A DNA stretch of 15,869 bases, taken from an uncultured Pseudomonadota bacterium (GTDB lineage: Bacteria; SAR324; NAC60-12). Of the stretch, positions 14,225 through 15,869 are shown in pieces; position 1 is the stretch's first letter, and every line of letters starts with the position of its first letter. Made by a program: the position numbers and the translations under genes. Below the pieces are notes generated by a model. That model was not told the DNA's origin. It saw only the letters and a list, made by a program, of their open reading frames with translations, and did no database searches. The DNA is taken from positions 1-15,869 of the forward strand of contig CAJXDX010000027.1 of NCBI GenBank assembly GCA_913052275.1. Reading direction: 5' to 3'.

Positions 14225-15094
14225 TCAGTCTGATTGGATTCCAAACAAGCCTCTGGGTCTGATAATAAGTATCAGAAACAGAGAGAGAAAGAAAACCATT
14301 GTAGACCAGGCTGGAGAAAAAAATGCTCCCACCATGGATGAAACTACTGAAAGGACGAGGGCACCGATCACTGCGCCTGTAAGGCTTCCCATACCACCAA
14401 GGACAACCAGTGACATCATAATGGCGATCCATTCCCAGTGTCTTGAGGGGAAAAAGCTGAAAACAAAACTTACCAGAGCACCTGCAGATCCTGCCAATGC
14501 GCAACCAATACCAAAGGAAATAAGGCAGACAAATTTAACGTTAACTCCAACAAGTTCTGCTGAAGTTCTGTTTTGTGAGGTGGCCCTGATGGCAATGCCA
14601 AAATCCGAATACTTGAGAAATACTGCAAGCCCAACTATGATGACCGAACTTACCAGGCCAGAGTATAATTGAGCCAGGGGGATAAAAATATCCCCAAAGA
14701 AGATTGCGTCGGTGGCATAACTTGGTGAGGTGGTTCGTTGAGTATTGTGAAAGAAAAAAGACAGTATTCCATCAATTACCATTGCCGTTCCGAATGTTAG
14801 CAGCACAGTCATTTCCGAGTAAGTCTGTTGTGCCGCATTTTTCTCAAATATCAATTTGTAGATAAATACTCCCAAGGCGGCTACGACTAGACCAGCAATT
14901 GGTATAGATAGAATAGGATCGAGGCCAATCTTAATAAACAACCAATAGGATACGAAAGATCCGCAAATGATAAGTATTGGATGGGCAAGATTCACGATTC
15001 TCATTACACCGAAGATCAGAGTAAGACCTGAAACCATCAATGCATACACAAAACCTAAACAGATTCCTAAAATCAGTACTTGAAGAAACTCCAT
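14225..15094 (-). CDS. livH: branched-chain amino acid-type ABC transporter permease LivH
   Basis: A 289-residue permease with about eight membrane helices. The N-terminal signature SGLTLIFGVMRIVNLAHP is the conserved LivH start of the family. The coupling loop is RATSQNRTSAELVGVNV. The start ATG overlaps the livF stop by one base (TAATG), the close coupling usual in liv operons. Together with LivM it forms the transmembrane channel. Length and order are ordinary. Confidence 0.95.
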   Translation of the reverse strand: MEFLQVLILGICLGFVYALMVSGLTLIFGVMRIVNLAHPILIICGSFVSYWLFIKIGLDPILSIPIAGLVVAALGVFIYKLIFEKNAAQQTYSEMTVLLTFGTAMVIDGILSFFFHNTQRTTSPSYATDAIFFGDIFIPLAQLYSGLVSSVIIVGLAVFLKYSDFGIAIRATSQNRTSAELVGVNVKFVCLISFGIGCALAGSAGALVSFVFSFFPSRHWEWIAIMMSLVVLGGMGSLTGAVIGALVLSVVSSMVGAFFSPAWSTMVFFLSLFLILIIRPRGLFGIQSD

Positions 15095-15822
15095 TATTTT
15101 TCCAAAGCTTTTCCTAAATAGAGTTCACGCAGACTCTGATCTTTTAATACTTCGTTGGCAGGCTTTTCAAAAACCAGCTTTCCAAGATCCATTACCACCC
15201 CGTAACCCGCCGTTTCAAGTCCTCTGATTGCATTTTGTTCCACAAGAAGAACTGCAATTCCACTTGATGCAATTTGAGTAATATGATTAAAAGTTTGTTC
15301 AACCAATGAGGGTGCTAGGCCTAAAGAAGGTTCATCTATAAGAATGATCTTAGGTTTGATTGTAAAAGCACGTGCATAAACAAGTTGCTGTTGTTGTCCG
15401 CCTGACATCGTTCCGGCGATCTGTTTTAGGCGTTGACCAAGCACCGGGAACATTTCAGTGGCTTCTTTTATTCTAGCTTCAGCCAAATTTTTATCCTTTA
15501 TTGAATAGGCACACATGCGTAAATTTTCGGCAACTGTCAAATTTGGAAAGATAGCCTTTTCTTGAGGAAGGAAACAGATTCCAAGCCGCATGATCAAGTA
15601 AGCTTCTTTTTCTGAGATCTTTTCACCATCAAAAAATATTTCCCCAGAACGGGGCTTTAGTATACCTGCGATAGATTTTAATAAAGTCGATTTTCCAGCA
15701 CCGTTTGGTCCAATGATACACTTCACCTCACTCTTGTTGAGTGACAAACTAAAATCACGAACGATGTCAGGTCCATAACCATAACCTGCAGTCAAATTTC
15801 TGATATTGAGTAAGCTATGCAT
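15094..15822 (-). CDS. livF: ABC transporter ATP-binding protein LivF
   Basis: A 242-residue ATPase. Walker A is GPNGAGKST (38-46), the Q-loop is Gln87 in LPQEKAIFPNLTVAEN, the signature is MSGGQQQQLVYARA (139-152), Walker B is IILIDEPSLGLAP (159-171), and VEQNA (194-198) stands at the switch position where LivF proteins usually carry Gln. It drives uptake with LivG and the two permeases. The ATG at 15822 follows the livG stop directly (TAGATG). Family length and motifs are typical. Confidence 0.96.
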   Translation of the reverse strand: MHSLLNIRNLTAGYGYGPDIVRDFSLSLNKSEVKCIIGPNGAGKSTLLKSIAGILKPRSGEIFFDGEKISEKEAYLIMRLGICFLPQEKAIFPNLTVAENLRMCAYSIKDKNLAEARIKEATEMFPVLGQRLKQIAGTMSGGQQQQLVYARAFTIKPKIILIDEPSLGLAPSLVEQTFNHITQIASSGIAVLLVEQNAIRGLETAGYGVVMDLGKLVFEKPANEVLKDQSLRELYLGKALEK

Positions 15823-15869
15823 CTAAGCTTTGCCTCCCAGATAAGCTTCAAGAACTTCTGTATTTTTCT
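15823..15869 (-). CDS. livG: C-terminal end of LivG ABC ATPase, cut by window edge
   Basis: The minus strand from the right edge reads KNTEVLEAYLGGKA and a stop (TAG at 15825-15823), immediately before the livF ATG. The ending EAYLGGKA is the characteristic C-terminus of LivG-type ATPases. The rest lies beyond the window. It confirms the operon order livG-livF-livH-livM-hydrolase; the periplasmic binding-protein gene is probably further upstream. Confidence 0.88.
   Translation of the reverse strand, partial: KNTEVLEAYLGGKA

Noticed and set aside
14206..14244. TTG start for livM overlapping livH
   Set aside because: The ATG at 14205 gives a normal LivM N-terminus; the extension MESNQTEFIRLGV looks like read-through of the livH end.
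1..15869. tRNA genes, CRISPR arrays, insertion-sequence ends, riboswitches
   Set aside because: No cloverleaf-like blocks, regularly spaced repeats, transposase genes or conserved aptamer sequences were seen on either strand.

Overview
The window looks like bacterial accessory chromosome or contig from a moderately AT-rich heterotroph. It carries a complete set of small-molecule catabolism and uptake genes and no ribosomal, tRNA or mobile-element genes that I can recognise. The LivGFHM transporter and the mix of acyl-CoA dehydrogenase, amidohydrolase, Gfo/Idh and OsmC proteins suit a proteobacterium-like free-living organism. The sequence alone does not fix the taxon. Starts are mostly ATG with some GTG/TTG. 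Most leaders are very AT-rich with weak or no Shine-Dalgarno sequence.

Left part (1-5347): a possible frameshifted gene remnant lies at the left edge. Next is a + strand acyl-CoA dehydrogenase (304-1545) whose expected catalytic Glu is replaced by Asp. Convergent to it is a minus-strand operon, read from 4497 down to 1598: two half-size EamA permeases 10 bp apart, a COG2159-type amidohydrolase, and a dienelactone-hydrolase-like alpha/beta hydrolase. An 18-bp near-palindrome lies upstream of this operon. The 850-bp gap 4498-5347 has no intact gene but holds short open stretches that look like decayed coding DNA.

Middle part (5348-8738, + strand): two small cupins with a perfect 12-bp palindrome between them, an aldo/keto reductase, an OsmC-family protein and a 3-hydroxyisobutyrate-dehydrogenase-like NAD enzyme. 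Immediately after, a short frameshifted relic resembling the N-terminus of a zinc-dependent alcohol dehydrogenase overlaps the previous stop codon.

Right part: a tightly coupled + strand trio (8976-12103), Gfo/Idh/MocA oxidoreductase, DUF993 dihydrodipicolinate-synthase-like protein and sugar-phosphate isomerase/epimerase-like TIM barrel, probably oxidises, isomerises and cleaves an unusual polyol, sugar or cyclitol. Converging on it, 42 bp away, is a minus-strand branched-chain-amino-acid-type ABC transporter operon (livG partial, livF, livH, livM). It ends in an alpha/beta hydrolase whose catalytic-residue spacing resembles the 2,6-dihydroxypseudooxynicotine C-C hydrolase family. The whole reads as several substrate-specific catabolic modules packed side by side. 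The substrates cannot be read from sequence.
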